Shown here: positions 18,279-26,871 of the stretch, piece after piece
Layout of the letters: every line of letters begins with the position of its first letter
Position numbering within the stretch: the first letter of the stretch is position 1
Translations under genes and position numbers: made by a program
Origin: Cyclobacteriaceae bacterium
GTDB taxonomy: Bacteria; Bacteroidota; Bacteroidia; Cytophagales; Cyclobacteriaceae
DNA length: 64,000 nt
Reading direction: 5' to 3'
Assembly: GCA_019638355.1 (NCBI GenBank)
Contig: JAHBTY010000001.1
Location: 372,001 to 436,000, forward strand
Notes under the pieces: model-generated
Database searches by the model: none
What the model saw: only the letters and a program-made list of their open reading frames with translations
Told to the model about the DNA's origin: nothing

Positions 18279-19274
18279 CTAAGACACCATACTCTTCTCC
18301 ATCAAAAACTCAGCAATCTGCACGGCATTGGTGGCGGCACCTTTGCGCAAGTTGTCGGATACCACCCACATGTTTAACGTATTGGGTTGAGATTCATCTC
18401 TGCGCAAGCGGCCCACAAACACTTCATCTTTTCCTTGCGCGTTAATAGGCATTGGGTACACGTTATTCTTCACATCATCCTGCACAATAACTCCCGGTGT
18501 ATGCTCCAACATTTCGCGTACAGCTTTTAGATCAAAGTCATTATGAAATTCTACGTTTACTGCTTCAGAGTGTCCGCCAATAGCTGGGATACGAACAGTG
18601 GTGGAGGTTACGCCAATGGTTTGATCTTCCAGAATCTTGCGGGTTTCATTCACCATCTTCATTTCTTCTTTGGTATATCCATTATCTAAAAATGAATCGA
18701 TGTGTGGTAACGCATTCATATCAATCTTATGCGGATATACTTTAATGCCATTGGTAATTCCTTGGCGCTCTTCCATCATTTGTTGCACGGCATCTTTGCC
18801 CGTGCCGGTAACGGATTGATAGGTAGAAACTACAATACGTTTGATTTTATATTTTTTATGTAACGGAGCCAGTGCCATTACCATTTGAATGGTGGAACAA
18901 TTGGGGTTGGCAATAATCAGGTCTTCGTTGGTAAGTGTATGGCCATTTATTTCGGGTACCACTAGCTTTTTTGTGGGATCCATTCGCCACGCTGAAGAGT
19001 TGTCAATTACAACGGTTCCCTTTTCGGCAAACCTGGGTGCCCAGTCCAAAGAAGTGCCACCACCGGCTGAAAATATGGCTATATCCGGAGCCAATGCTAC
19101 GGTTTCTTCCATGCTTTTAATGGTGTATTCCTTGCCCTTAAACTTTATCTTCTGGCCTACCGATTTGGCAGATGCCACTAAATACAATTCATCAAATTCT
19201 ACCTGGCGCTCTTCCAGCACCTTTAGCACCTCCTGGCCTACCAGGCCGGTTGCTCCAACTACTGCTAATGTCAT
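18279..19274 (-). CDS. asd: Aspartate-semialdehyde dehydrogenase
   Basis: A 331-residue NADPH-dependent enzyme that makes aspartate semialdehyde, the branch point for lysine, diaminopimelate, threonine and methionine. The Rossmann motif VVGATGLVGQEVL begins at residue 4, the catalytic Cys is in NPNCSTIQ, and the substrate Arg and His are in the RIPAIGGHSEAVN region. I start at 19274 because the predicted promoter (-7 at 19299-19306) lies upstream of it and the longer frame (from 19316) would begin in the promoter. Monocistronic, with its own terminator. It is divergent, by 49 bp, from the lamin-tail gene. Confidence 0.95.
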   Translation of the reverse strand: MTLAVVGATGLVGQEVLKVLEERQVEFDELYLVASAKSVGQKIKFKGKEYTIKSMEETVALAPDIAIFSAGGGTSLDWAPRFAEKGTVVIDNSSAWRMDPTKKLVVPEINGHTLTNEDLIIANPNCSTIQMVMALAPLHKKYKIKRIVVSTYQSVTGTGKDAVQQMMEERQGITNGIKVYPHKIDMNALPHIDSFLDNGYTKEEMKMVNETRKILEDQTIGVTSTTVRIPAIGGHSEAVNVEFHNDFDLKAVREMLEHTPGVIVQDDVKNNVYPMPINAQGKDEVFVGRLRRDESQPNTLNMWVVSDNLRKGAATNAVQIAEFLMEKSMVS

Positions 19275-19298
19275 TTTATTTGTATTTTTAAAGAGGTG

Positions 19299-19306
19299 CA
19301 AACATA
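19299..19306 (-). promoter_or_regulatory. asd promoter -7 element (TATGTTTG)
   Basis: Reverse-strand TATGTTTG followed by C is a perfect TAnnTTTG match, 24 bases before the asd ATG. It lies in the 49-bp divergent gap, so the start of the lamin-tail gene must share very limited space. Confidence 0.55.
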
Positions 19307-19323
19307 CTGCTTGCAACTATGCT

Positions 19324-21915
19324 ATGAAAAAATTAAGCGCCATTATAGCACAGGTATTTTTCTTTGCGAGCGTTTGTTTGGCTCAGGTAAACGACAATTT
19401 TTTAGATGGCGATTTTACAAATAACCCCATGTGGGTACCAGGCGCACCCGATAGCTGGGTAATAGATGCGGGTAAGTTGCGATCAAATGTTTCAATAGCC
19501 AACGCTTCGTTTTACATCACAACACCATCGGCCAAAGCCACCCAAGCCCAATGGGAGTTTTGGGTTAATCTGCAATTCAACACATCCAGCGCCAACTATG
19601 TGGATGTTTTTCTAATGGCAGATCAATCCAATTTACTCAGCACATCACTTAATGGCTACTTTGTGCGCATTGGTGGTACACCCGATGATGTGAGTTTGTA
19701 CAAAGTAGTGAATGGTATAACCACCATGCTCATCAATGGTGCCGATGGCGTAACCAACTCGTCCAACAACACATTGCGGATTAAAGTAATTCGCGATGCC
19801 GATAACCTCTGGACACTACAACGCGATGCCACGGGCGGAATGAATTTTGGTACCGAGGGCACGGTTACCGATAATGCACTTTCAACTTCTCAATTTTTTG
19901 GAATTCGTGTGCAACAATCTACCGCCAGTTTTTTCAACCGCCATTTCTTTGACGACATATATGCCGGTGATATTATTTTTGATACGGAGCCTCCCGTATT
20001 GCAACATATAACAGTAGTTTCTCAAAATCAACTGCAGGTGGTTTTTAATGAAGTGGTGGAGTTAACCTCAGCGCAAGCCATAAACCATTACACGGCTTCC
20101 AACGGCTTGGGTAATCCAATAAGTGCGTTGCTGCAACCTGACGAAAAAACCGTACTGCTTACGTTTGCTCAAAACTTTCAAAACGCAGTTACCATACAAC
20201 TAACGATTAGAAGTGTACAGGATATTTATGGCAATGGAATGATTGAAAACACATTGCCGTTTACATATTACTTCTTTGCACCCGTTACGGCCAAAGACAT
20301 TATACTTACCGAAATTTTTGCTGACCCAACACCACAGGTAGGCTTGCCCGATGCCGAGTTTGTAGAACTATATAACCGAAGTACAGGGCCGGTTAATCTT
20401 GCCGGTTGGCGGTTTACGGATGGTAGTTCCACAGCAACCTTACCATCGCGTATTGTTTTGCCGGGCCAGTATCTGATCTTAACTTCTGCTACAAATGCTT
20501 CGGTTTTCACCGGATTTGGCCCGGTGGTGGGCTTGGCAAATTTTCCAACCTTAAACAATGCCGGTGAGGCTTTAATGCTACGCGCGCCCGATAACCACCT
20601 TATCGATTCGGTAAACTTTAACCTTGCCTGGTATAACGATGAAGATAAACAGGCCGGAGGCTGGACGCTGGAGTTGATTGATGTTAACAATACGTGTGGT
20701 GAAGAAACCAATTGGACAGCAAGCGAAGCTTCTGCTGGCGGAACACCCGGTGCAGTTAATTCTGTAAACACCAACAAACCCGACTTAACCGGGCCGCGTT
20801 TACAGGCCATAGCTGTTATAACCGATTCGGAATTGTTGCTGACATTTGATGAAAAGATAGAAAAGCCAATCAACATTCAACCCTTTTCTATTGCGCCCCC
20901 GGTAAGTGTTACAAGCGCACAATTTGTATCAACTTCATTGCGCCAGGTTAAACTTACATTAGACGGTAGCCTAATGCCAAAGCAACTTTATACACTTACT
21001 ATTACCAGTTTGCGCGATTGTGCCGGAAATGAAATTCAAGCAGCATACAACTACAAGATTTTTGCCTTACCGGAAGCAGCCGCACCGGGGGATGTACTCA
21101 TAAATGAAATTCTTTTTAACCCGCGGCCGGGCGGGGTAGATTTTGTTGAGTTAGTAAACACCTCAACCAAATACATCAACCTTAAAAACTGGTTGTTAGC
21201 CAACTTTGTGAACAACAGCATCACAAACACCCGCATTATCACTTCAGGCGATTACATACTTCCACCAGCTTCTTATGTAGTAGTTACCTCAAACGGCAGC
21301 ATACTAAAGAATCAATATCCATTAGCCATAGAAGAAAATTTTATAGTAGCTACTATCCCGGCCATGAATGATGATACGGGTTCCGTTGCGTTAGCATCGG
21401 ATACAGGCATAAACCACGATTACCTGATTTATGCAGCAGATTTTCATGCACCAATTCTTAAAGATAAAGAAGGTGTATCGTTAGAACGAATTGCCACTTC
21501 AGGTGCTACCAACAACCGAAACAACTGGAAATCGGCAAGCAGTGCTTCGGGCTTTGCAACACCTGGCTATATCAACTCAAACTCAAAACCCGATTTTGAT
21601 CTGGATGGAAACCAGGTGCAGGTTGATCCTGAAATATTTTCGCCTGACCGGCCCGGCCAGAATTTTACCCAGGTTCATTATAGGTTTGATCAAACCGGTT
21701 GGGTGGCCAACATTAAAATTGCCGACCAGCAAGGGCGGGTTATAAAAGAACTTGCCAATAACGAAACGCTGGGTTATGAGGGTTTTATCCGATGGGATGG
21801 CGACCGCGATGATGGTACCCAGGCCCGCATGGGCTACTACTTTGTATGGTTTGAGGTATTTCAATTAGACGGCCAGGTAAAAACCTTTCGCAAGCGCGTA
21901 GTTCTGGCACGTTAA
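19324..21915 (+). CDS. Secreted multidomain protein with two lamin-tail domains
   Basis: An 863-residue exported protein. The frame can be read from 18889, but that part is antisense to asd; the ATG at 19324 gives a proper signal peptide (MKKLSAIIAQVFFFASVCLA). The modules seen are a jelly-roll-like N-terminal domain (about 25-215), an Ig-like sandwich (about 220-310), a first lamin-tail domain (about 320-440, DIILTEIFADPTPQVGLPDAEFV is its opening region), another Ig-like domain (about 455-570), a second lamin-tail domain (about 575-715, starting DVLINEILFNPRPGG), and a FlgD-like C-terminal domain (about 765-863, WDGDRDDG). Such C-terminal domains in Bacteroidota serve type IX secretion or anchoring, which I infer here. 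A surface adhesion or structural role is plausible. Confidence 0.85.
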   Translation: MKKLSAIIAQVFFFASVCLAQVNDNFLDGDFTNNPMWVPGAPDSWVIDAGKLRSNVSIANASFYITTPSAKATQAQWEFWVNLQFNTSSANYVDVFLMADQSNLLSTSLNGYFVRIGGTPDDVSLYKVVNGITTMLINGADGVTNSSNNTLRIKVIRDADNLWTLQRDATGGMNFGTEGTVTDNALSTSQFFGIRVQQSTASFFNRHFFDDIYAGDIIFDTEPPVLQHITVVSQNQLQVVFNEVVELTSAQAINHYTASNGLGNPISALLQPDEKTVLLTFAQNFQNAVTIQLTIRSVQDIYGNGMIENTLPFTYYFFAPVTAKDIILTEIFADPTPQVGLPDAEFVELYNRSTGPVNLAGWRFTDGSSTATLPSRIVLPGQYLILTSATNASVFTGFGPVVGLANFPTLNNAGEALMLRAPDNHLIDSVNFNLAWYNDEDKQAGGWTLELIDVNNTCGEETNWTASEASAGGTPGAVNSVNTNKPDLTGPRLQAIAVITDSELLLTFDEKIEKPINIQPFSIAPPVSVTSAQFVSTSLRQVKLTLDGSLMPKQLYTLTITSLRDCAGNEIQAAYNYKIFALPEAAAPGDVLINEILFNPRPGGVDFVELVNTSTKYINLKNWLLANFVNNSITNTRIITSGDYILPPASYVVVTSNGSILKNQYPLAIEENFIVATIPAMNDDTGSVALASDTGINHDYLIYAADFHAPILKDKEGVSLERIATSGATNNRNNWKSASSASGFATPGYINSNSKPDFDLDGNQVQVDPEIFSPDRPGQNFTQVHYRFDQTGWVANIKIADQQGRVIKELANNETLGYEGFIRWDGDRDDGTQARMGYYFVWFEVFQLDGQVKTFRKRVVLAR

Positions 21916-22025
21916 AAACATTGAATTGTAGTGCGCCAGGGCAACTACTTCTATTTTATTTCAATAACTGGTTACCTGTAGCGATTTGTTCGGGCCATTA
22001 CATTTTTTGTTTCAACCCATAGCCG

Positions 22026-22033
22026 TATTTTTG
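22026..22033 (+). promoter_or_regulatory. Putative -7 element (TATTTTTG) of the DksA-like gene
   Basis: TATTTTTG, followed by CCC, matches TAnnTTTG and lies 39 bases before the ATG at 22073. A TTG lies 16 bases upstream of it, shorter than the canonical 19. The element lies within the longer reading frame starting at 21986, which supports the ATG at 22073 as the true start. Confidence 0.5.
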
Positions 22034-22072
22034 CCCATCTTTTTCAAAACCCTTATAAAAAGGAACTGTTTT

Positions 22073-22804
22073 ATGGCCAAATCAAAGAAAAAACCAGCCA
22101 AGCCTGCTAAAAAAGCCGCCAAAGCTAAACCAGCCGCAAAGGCTAAACCGGCTGCCAAACCTAAGGCAGCCAAAAAAGCACCTGCAAAGAAAGTGGCTCC
22201 CAAAAAAGTAGTTGCAAAAAAAGCCACCCCCAAGGCAGCACCTAAAAAAGTGGTGAAGAAAGAAGCAAAGCCTGTACTAAAAAAGGCTTCAGAACCAACA
22301 CCCAAAAAAGAACCCCGGCCAATTGCGCCACCGGTTAAGTTATCGCCCTCGCAACTCAATATTTTCCCAATCATAAATCAGCGCCCTATTGCCCATAAGC
22401 CGGCCAAAGCAATTGTGGTTAACGAAGACAAAACCCGCTATAGTGATGATGAGTTGAAAGAGTTTGAAACGTTGATTAACGGCAAGCTGGATAAGGCCCG
22501 GGAAGAGTTTCGTATTTTGAAAGAAACATTAAACCGTAATAACGATGCCGGTACCGATTCAACTTCGGGTGGAAATACCAAAGTACTGGAAGATGGTGCC
22601 GAAACAGCAGAGAAAGAAAATCTGAGCCAGTTGGCTGCGCGCCAACTTAAATACATCACCAATCTTGAAAATGCGCTGGTTCGTATTAAGAATCGCACGT
22701 ATGGCATTTGTTCCGTTACCGGGAAACTAATTCCCAAAGAACGTTTGATTGCCGTACCACACACCACGCAATCCATCGAAGCCAAAATGATGAAACAAGA
22801 TTAA
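22073..22804 (+). CDS. DksA/TraR-like regulator with histone H1-like Lys/Ala/Pro tail
   Basis: A 243-residue protein in two parts. Residues 1-85 are almost only Lys, Ala, Pro and Val, in KKP / AAKAKPAAKP-type repeats like a eukaryotic histone H1 tail. Residues 115-243 form a coiled-coil hairpin and the DksA/TraR C-terminal region (NRTYGICSVTGKLIPKERL). Of the four zinc-finger cysteines of DksA only one (C213) remains, so the finger is probably metal-free. DksA proteins bind the RNA polymerase secondary channel; the basic tail should bind nucleic acid. The variant is recurrent in Bacteroidota. I start at 22073 on the grounds of the promoter and the AKSKKK opening. Confidence 0.85.
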   Translation: MAKSKKKPAKPAKKAAKAKPAAKAKPAAKPKAAKKAPAKKVAPKKVVAKKATPKAAPKKVVKKEAKPVLKKASEPTPKKEPRPIAPPVKLSPSQLNIFPIINQRPIAHKPAKAIVVNEDKTRYSDDELKEFETLINGKLDKAREEFRILKETLNRNNDAGTDSTSGGNTKVLEDGAETAEKENLSQLAARQLKYITNLENALVRIKNRTYGICSVTGKLIPKERLIAVPHTTQSIEAKMMKQD

Positions 22805-22908
22805 TCAAAAAAACGCAATTGACATTAGGCAGTTGACAGCGGTTTGGATTCATTGTTGAACAGGATTGTCAAATTGTTAGCTGCCACTTTTTAATTTTTT
22901 ATAGCTAT

Positions 22909-23475
22909 ATGGATTTTCTGCAGAACCACATTGAAGCATTGATTTTTTGTTCGCCTACACCAGCAAAGGTTGCTGATATTAAAGCCTGCCTTTCTGAAAT
23001 GTTTAATGCCGATGTACCTGAGGAAGACATACAAGGTGCACTTACCCGCATCGAAGCAAAATTTCAGGGCGAAGAATATTCGTTTCAATTATACAAAGCT
23101 GCAGGTGGATACCAATTTTTAACCAAGCCTGCGTATCAATCCAGCATTGGTATTATGTTAAAACAACAGTCTAAAAAAAGATTGTCAACCTCTGCTATGG
23201 AAACGCTTTCCATTATCGCCTACAAGCAACCCATTTCTAAAACTGATGTAGAGAATATTCGCGGTGTTAATTGCGATTATGCAGTGCAGAAATTATTGGA
23301 TAAAGGTCTGATTGAAATTCAGGGAAAAGCTGAAACAATTGGCCGGCCCATTCTTTACGGCACCAGCCCTAAGTTTATGGAATACTTCGGTATTAACGAT
23401 ATAAACGAACTGCCTACACCGAAAGACTTTACCAGCGAGGTAAATACCATTGGCGAAAGCCCCGAAAATCAATAA
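22909..23475 (+). CDS. scpB: Segregation and condensation protein B
   Basis: A 188-residue ScpB, the winged-helix partner that binds ScpA and Smc to condense the chromosome. The family pattern is visible in FLQNHIEALIFCSPTPAKVADI at the start, then SAMETLSIIAYKQPISKTDVENIRG, and a second winged helix ending TIGRPILYGTSPKFMEYFGI. The gene is complete. It is followed, after 114 bp, by the RsuA-type pseudouridine synthase, a neighbour pair kept in very many bacteria. ScpA and Smc are not in the window. Confidence 0.95.
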   Translation: MDFLQNHIEALIFCSPTPAKVADIKACLSEMFNADVPEEDIQGALTRIEAKFQGEEYSFQLYKAAGGYQFLTKPAYQSSIGIMLKQQSKKRLSTSAMETLSIIAYKQPISKTDVENIRGVNCDYAVQKLLDKGLIEIQGKAETIGRPILYGTSPKFMEYFGINDINELPTPKDFTSEVNTIGESPENQ

Positions 23476-23589
23476 TTTTTTTTTAGATATTACCTGGTGG
23501 AATTGAAATTCCACTTTATCATTTTTTAATCCGACCTTTAGTACCGGCCAATTTACCAACAGTTAATTGGTCATTAACCTGTTATCGCT

Positions 23590-25035
23590 ATGGCACGTCC
23601 GCGCAAATCATCCGCTACTTCATTTGGTAAACGCACAAATGCAGAAAAATCATTTCGCACCCGAAAGAAAAAACCCGAAGGCAGATTTACCACCGAGAAC
23701 CCGCGCAAAAAATTTGAACGCAGCGAGGGCACGGAACGCACAACCCGGTTTGGCCGATCAGCAGGGAAACCAGTATTCGGAAAATCAGATTCTGATTCCA
23801 ATGAAGGCTCGTTTAAAAAACGATCTTTTCAATCCGACAAGCCAGGAGGCAAAAGAAGTGGTGGGTTTGTAAAACCATCTACCGGATTTACTAAAAGGAG
23901 ATTTGAAGATGGTGATGATAAACCATTTAAGAAGCGGTCGTTTCAACAGGACAGCCTCCGGTTTGAAAAGAAAGTTGGCTACGAAAAGAAACGATTTAAT
24001 GATACGGATAACACCCGTTCATTCAAAAAGAGTGGCGGCTTTGATCGGGAAACAGACGGGCCCAATCGTTTTGAAAAGAAACGATTTGATAGTGAAACAG
24101 GAAATGAAAAGCCGATATTCAAAAAAAGGGAGAGTGGCCGGGTTGATTTGAGAAGTAGTGGCCCGGCACGTTTTACTAAAAAACCTTTCGGGCGAAAGCA
24201 AGAGGGTGATGATCAAAAAGAAGGCAGTTCATACGGTCTTCCATACAAACGCAAACCATATAATAAGCAACGCGATGTTACTTCGCCCAAGCGGGGGCCA
24301 AAACTTGATGCTCCAAAGACTGATTCGGATTTAATCCGATTGAATAAATTTATTGCCAATAGCGGTGTAGGTAGCAGGCGCGAGGCAGACGAATTAATAA
24401 AAATGGGATTAGTTACCGTTAATGGTGAAGTAATTACCGAAATGGGGCACAAGGTAAAACGCACCGATGATGTACGCTACGAAGGAAAAAAACTCAAGGC
24501 CGAAAAACCTGTGTATATTTTATTAAATAAACCCAAAGGATTTATTACTACTACAGACGATCCGCAAGAACGCAAAACCGTAATGAACCTGGTGGCCAAT
24601 GCCGGGCCTGAACGAATTTACCCGGTTGGTCGATTGGATAGAAATACGACAGGTTTGTTATTGCTAACCAACGATGGCGACCTGGCGGATAAACTTACAC
24701 ACCCATCTTATAATGTAAAAAAAATCTATCGGGTAGAGTTGGATAAACCCATCACAAAAAGTGATTTTGAAAAAATTAAGGCGGGCGTTCATTTAGAGGA
24801 GGGCCGCGCGGTGGTAGATGATCTGGCCATTGTGGATGGCGATAATCGAACCATTGGAATAGAATTACACATTGGATGGAATAGAATTGTTCGAAGAATT
24901 TTTGAGTCGCTGGGGTACGTGGTTGAAAAACTAGATCGTGTGGTGTATGCTGGTTTGGATAAAAAGGATCTTAACCGGGGCGAATGGCGATTTTTAAAGG
25001 CAGAGGAGATAATTAAACTTAAACATTTTAAATAA
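23590..25035 (+). CDS. RsuA/RluB-family 16S/23S rRNA pseudouridine synthase with long basic disordered head
   Basis: A 481-residue protein. Residues 1-245 are a low-complexity, Lys/Arg/Phe/Gly-rich region with recurrent FKKRSF and FEKKRF hexamers. An S4 RNA-binding domain follows (about 247-290, IRLNKFIANSGVGSRREADELI), then the catalytic domain with the active-site Asp in GRLDRNTTGLLLLTNDGD (D350). The family uses this Asp to isomerise uridine in rRNA. The enzyme domain has normal length; the extension is the odd part, and is probably an RNA-binding or phase-separating tail. It is the downstream neighbour of scpB, which fits RluB. Which rRNA site is modified cannot be told. Confidence 0.9.
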   Translation: MARPRKSSATSFGKRTNAEKSFRTRKKKPEGRFTTENPRKKFERSEGTERTTRFGRSAGKPVFGKSDSDSNEGSFKKRSFQSDKPGGKRSGGFVKPSTGFTKRRFEDGDDKPFKKRSFQQDSLRFEKKVGYEKKRFNDTDNTRSFKKSGGFDRETDGPNRFEKKRFDSETGNEKPIFKKRESGRVDLRSSGPARFTKKPFGRKQEGDDQKEGSSYGLPYKRKPYNKQRDVTSPKRGPKLDAPKTDSDLIRLNKFIANSGVGSRREADELIKMGLVTVNGEVITEMGHKVKRTDDVRYEGKKLKAEKPVYILLNKPKGFITTTDDPQERKTVMNLVANAGPERIYPVGRLDRNTTGLLLLTNDGDLADKLTHPSYNVKKIYRVELDKPITKSDFEKIKAGVHLEEGRAVVDDLAIVDGDNRTIGIELHIGWNRIVRRIFESLGYVVEKLDRVVYAGLDKKDLNRGEWRFLKAEEIIKLKHFK

Positions 25036-25068
25036 AGCCCATTAAAAACTTACACCGCCATTGGCGCG

Positions 25069-25076
25069 TATGTTTG
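25069..25076 (+). promoter_or_regulatory. Putative -7 element (TATGTTTG) upstream of coaX
   Basis: TATGTTTG matches TAnnTTTG and lies 70 bases before the coaX ATG, in the 110-bp gap after the pseudouridine synthase. No clear TTG at -33. Confidence 0.4.
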
Positions 25077-25145
25077 TCGCGAACACGCCTTTCAATGCAA
25101 CGCACTTAATGAAAAATCTATTTAATTAAATTTAGAATCGGGCAC

Positions 25146-25913
25146 ATGCTTTTGGCATTAGATATTGGCAATAGTGATGTAACTGTTGGTTTGTGGAAAG
25201 ACAATAGTTGGAAACATGTGTGGCGAATTTCATCTCGCCCCGATCTTCCTGAATTATATTACGGTGTAAAAATCCGCGATTACTTTTTTGAATCGGGCAA
25301 TGCTGTAGATCAGGTAAAGACTATTGTGTTAAGCAGCGTAGTTCCGGCTATGAACGACAAGATGAAAAATGTATCGCGAACATTGTTCGAGAAAGATCCG
25401 GTAATACTTGGGCCTAAAGTATATGCTTTATTGCCGATGCAAATTCTTAACCCATTCGAAATTGGATCGGATCTGGTGGCCAATGCAGCAGCAGCTTATT
25501 TTAAATACAAACAAACCTGCATTGTAGTTGATTTTGGTACCGCTCTTACATTTACCACCGTATCAGCCGCAGGCGAAATACTGGGTGTGTCAATTGCTCC
25601 GGGTTTAAAAACGGCCATTCGTGCCCTCTCGCAAAACACAGCTAAGTTGTTCGATGTTCCGCTTGAGATGCCGACTTCTTCACTTGGAAAAAATACCATC
25701 ACGGCTATTCAATCCGGAATATTAATCGGGTATGAAGGATTAGTTAAAAATGTAGTGGCACAAATTCAATCCGAATTAAATGAGCCCGCTATTGTTATTG
25801 CAACCGGTGGGCTTTCTTCTGTTATTACCCCGTTGGCTGGTTTCTTTCATTCTATAGAGCCACATCTAACATTAGATGGCCTGCGCATGGTTGGCGAGCA
25901 TATTAGTGCTTGA
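25146..25913 (+). CDS. coaX: Type III pantothenate kinase
   Basis: A 255-residue CoaX, the first enzyme of coenzyme A synthesis. It opens with LALDIGNSDVTVGLW (the ATPase-superfamily phosphate-binding loop of acetate/sugar kinases), has VDFGTALTF and the SIAPGLKTA stretch, and ends with the ATGGLS motif region. Type III kinases need a monovalent cation and are not inhibited by CoA. The gene is complete and is followed by a strong terminator. Confidence 0.93.
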   Translation: MLLALDIGNSDVTVGLWKDNSWKHVWRISSRPDLPELYYGVKIRDYFFESGNAVDQVKTIVLSSVVPAMNDKMKNVSRTLFEKDPVILGPKVYALLPMQILNPFEIGSDLVANAAAAYFKYKQTCIVVDFGTALTFTTVSAAGEILGVSIAPGLKTAIRALSQNTAKLFDVPLEMPTSSLGKNTITAIQSGILIGYEGLVKNVVAQIQSELNEPAIVIATGGLSSVITPLAGFFHSIEPHLTLDGLRMVGEHISA

Positions 25914-26059
25914 TTTGTGTGAACGGTTTCCACTCCTGTAACTATTTGTCCATTCCCCAGTATTAATAAAACAATCGAGATAATGGGGCCGTTTCTTTGC
26001 ATCAATAGGACCCCAGTCGTCTCATGAATATATATGATTGAGGGGTTGGGTTTAGGTTA

Positions 26060-26088
26060 GGCCTGGTCGGGGGACCAGGCCTTTTTTA
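26060..26088 (+). terminator. Terminator after coaX
   Basis: GGCCTGGTC (26060-26068) and GACCAGGCC (26073-26081) form a perfect 9-bp stem with a GGGG loop, followed by a T-rich run. It stands about 145 bp after the coaX stop and just before the convergent stop of the lipoprotein gene. The 175-bp gap contains no gene I can recognise. Confidence 0.85.
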
Positions 26089-26089
26089 T

Positions 26090-26824
26090 TTAATACACCC
26101 GCGTACGCAAACTACCCGTATTCAATTGTATGCCAAGCGCAAATTGTAAGGGTACGTAATCGAAATACAGATCAGCAGATGCCTTTACATTTAATCCCAA
26201 CTGAAACATTCCTTGTAGATTTCCAACCAATGGAAACTTACCGGTTAAAGCCGGCTCAATAAAGAGTCGTGGTTTCTCATTGGGCTTAACAGTTTCAGTA
26301 TCAAATGCCGGATTATTGTCGTTAGAAGAAAACTCTGAAAAATCCACTATGGAGATGCGCGGGGTAAAAGCGAGATTGAACCTGCGGTTGTTTTGCCCGA
26401 ACGAAGGTTGAATAAAAATCCGGCTATAACTGCCGGTGGCAACTAAATCTTTTTGACCGAATCTTTGTGAAAAAAAATAGTATTGCGCGTAGCTGGTGCC
26501 TTTACCCAATCCATAACCTGCAAAAATTTCTATACGCGATCTGCGATTGGCTTTGTAATATCCAATACCACCTTCCACGAAAGTGTGCGAGCGGGTATAA
26601 CTGTCGGGTTCAGAAATTTTTTGACGCAGCAACGAACCATTTATCATAACAGCAATATTATCGGTTACGGCCAAAGCCGTTTGTACTTCGGCACCTGTAG
26701 AAGCAATAACCGTAGCCTGAAACTCGCCCTGTTCACGAAACAAGGGCACATTGCGGGTGGTGGGAATGTAAAGCGGTGAGCATCCGGCTGCAACCAGCAA
26801 TAACAGTAAAATAAAAAAACGCAT
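26090..26824 (-). CDS. Putative outer-membrane lipoprotein (beta-barrel-like), unknown function
   Basis: A 244-residue exported protein. The ATG at 26824 gives a lipoprotein signal peptide with a lipobox LLLVAAGCSP (lipidated Cys at about residue 15); the longer frame would begin at a TTG. The rest alternates hydrophobic and polar residues and has paired aromatic strands such as GIGYYKANRRSRIEIFAGYGLG and PSFGQNNRRFNLAFTPRIS, suggesting an eight-stranded outer-membrane barrel or a barrel-like shell. No enzymatic motif is seen. It is divergent from the nitroreductase gene (ATG at 26872), with a candidate promoter at 26856-26863 in the 47-bp gap. Confidence 0.75.
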   Translation of the reverse strand: MRFFILLLLLVAAGCSPLYIPTTRNVPLFREQGEFQATVIASTGAEVQTALAVTDNIAVMINGSLLRQKISEPDSYTRSHTFVEGGIGYYKANRRSRIEIFAGYGLGKGTSYAQYYFFSQRFGQKDLVATGSYSRIFIQPSFGQNNRRFNLAFTPRISIVDFSEFSSNDNNPAFDTETVKPNEKPRLFIEPALTGKFPLVGNLQGMFQLGLNVKASADLYFDYVPLQFALGIQLNTGSLRTRVY

Positions 26825-26855
26825 GGGGTGTTTGGTGTTCAAAAGTTAAATTAGC

Positions 26856-26863
26856 CAAAATTA
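26856..26863 (-). promoter_or_regulatory. Putative -7 element (TAATTTTG) of the lipoprotein gene
   Basis: Reverse-strand TAATTTTG followed by G matches TAnnTTTG and predicts a start of transcription near 26849, which is compatible with the ATG at 26824. Confidence 0.5.
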
Positions 26864-26871
26864 GAGATACA

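Noticed and set aside
18889-19323. N-terminal extension of the lamin-tail protein (long forward frame)
   Set aside because: It is the antisense of asd; the signal peptide at 19324 shows the real start.
22012-22374. Antisense Gly/Ala/Phe-rich frame opposite the DksA-like tail
   Set aside because: Shadow of a Lys/Ala repeat; long open frames are expected opposite low-complexity coding.
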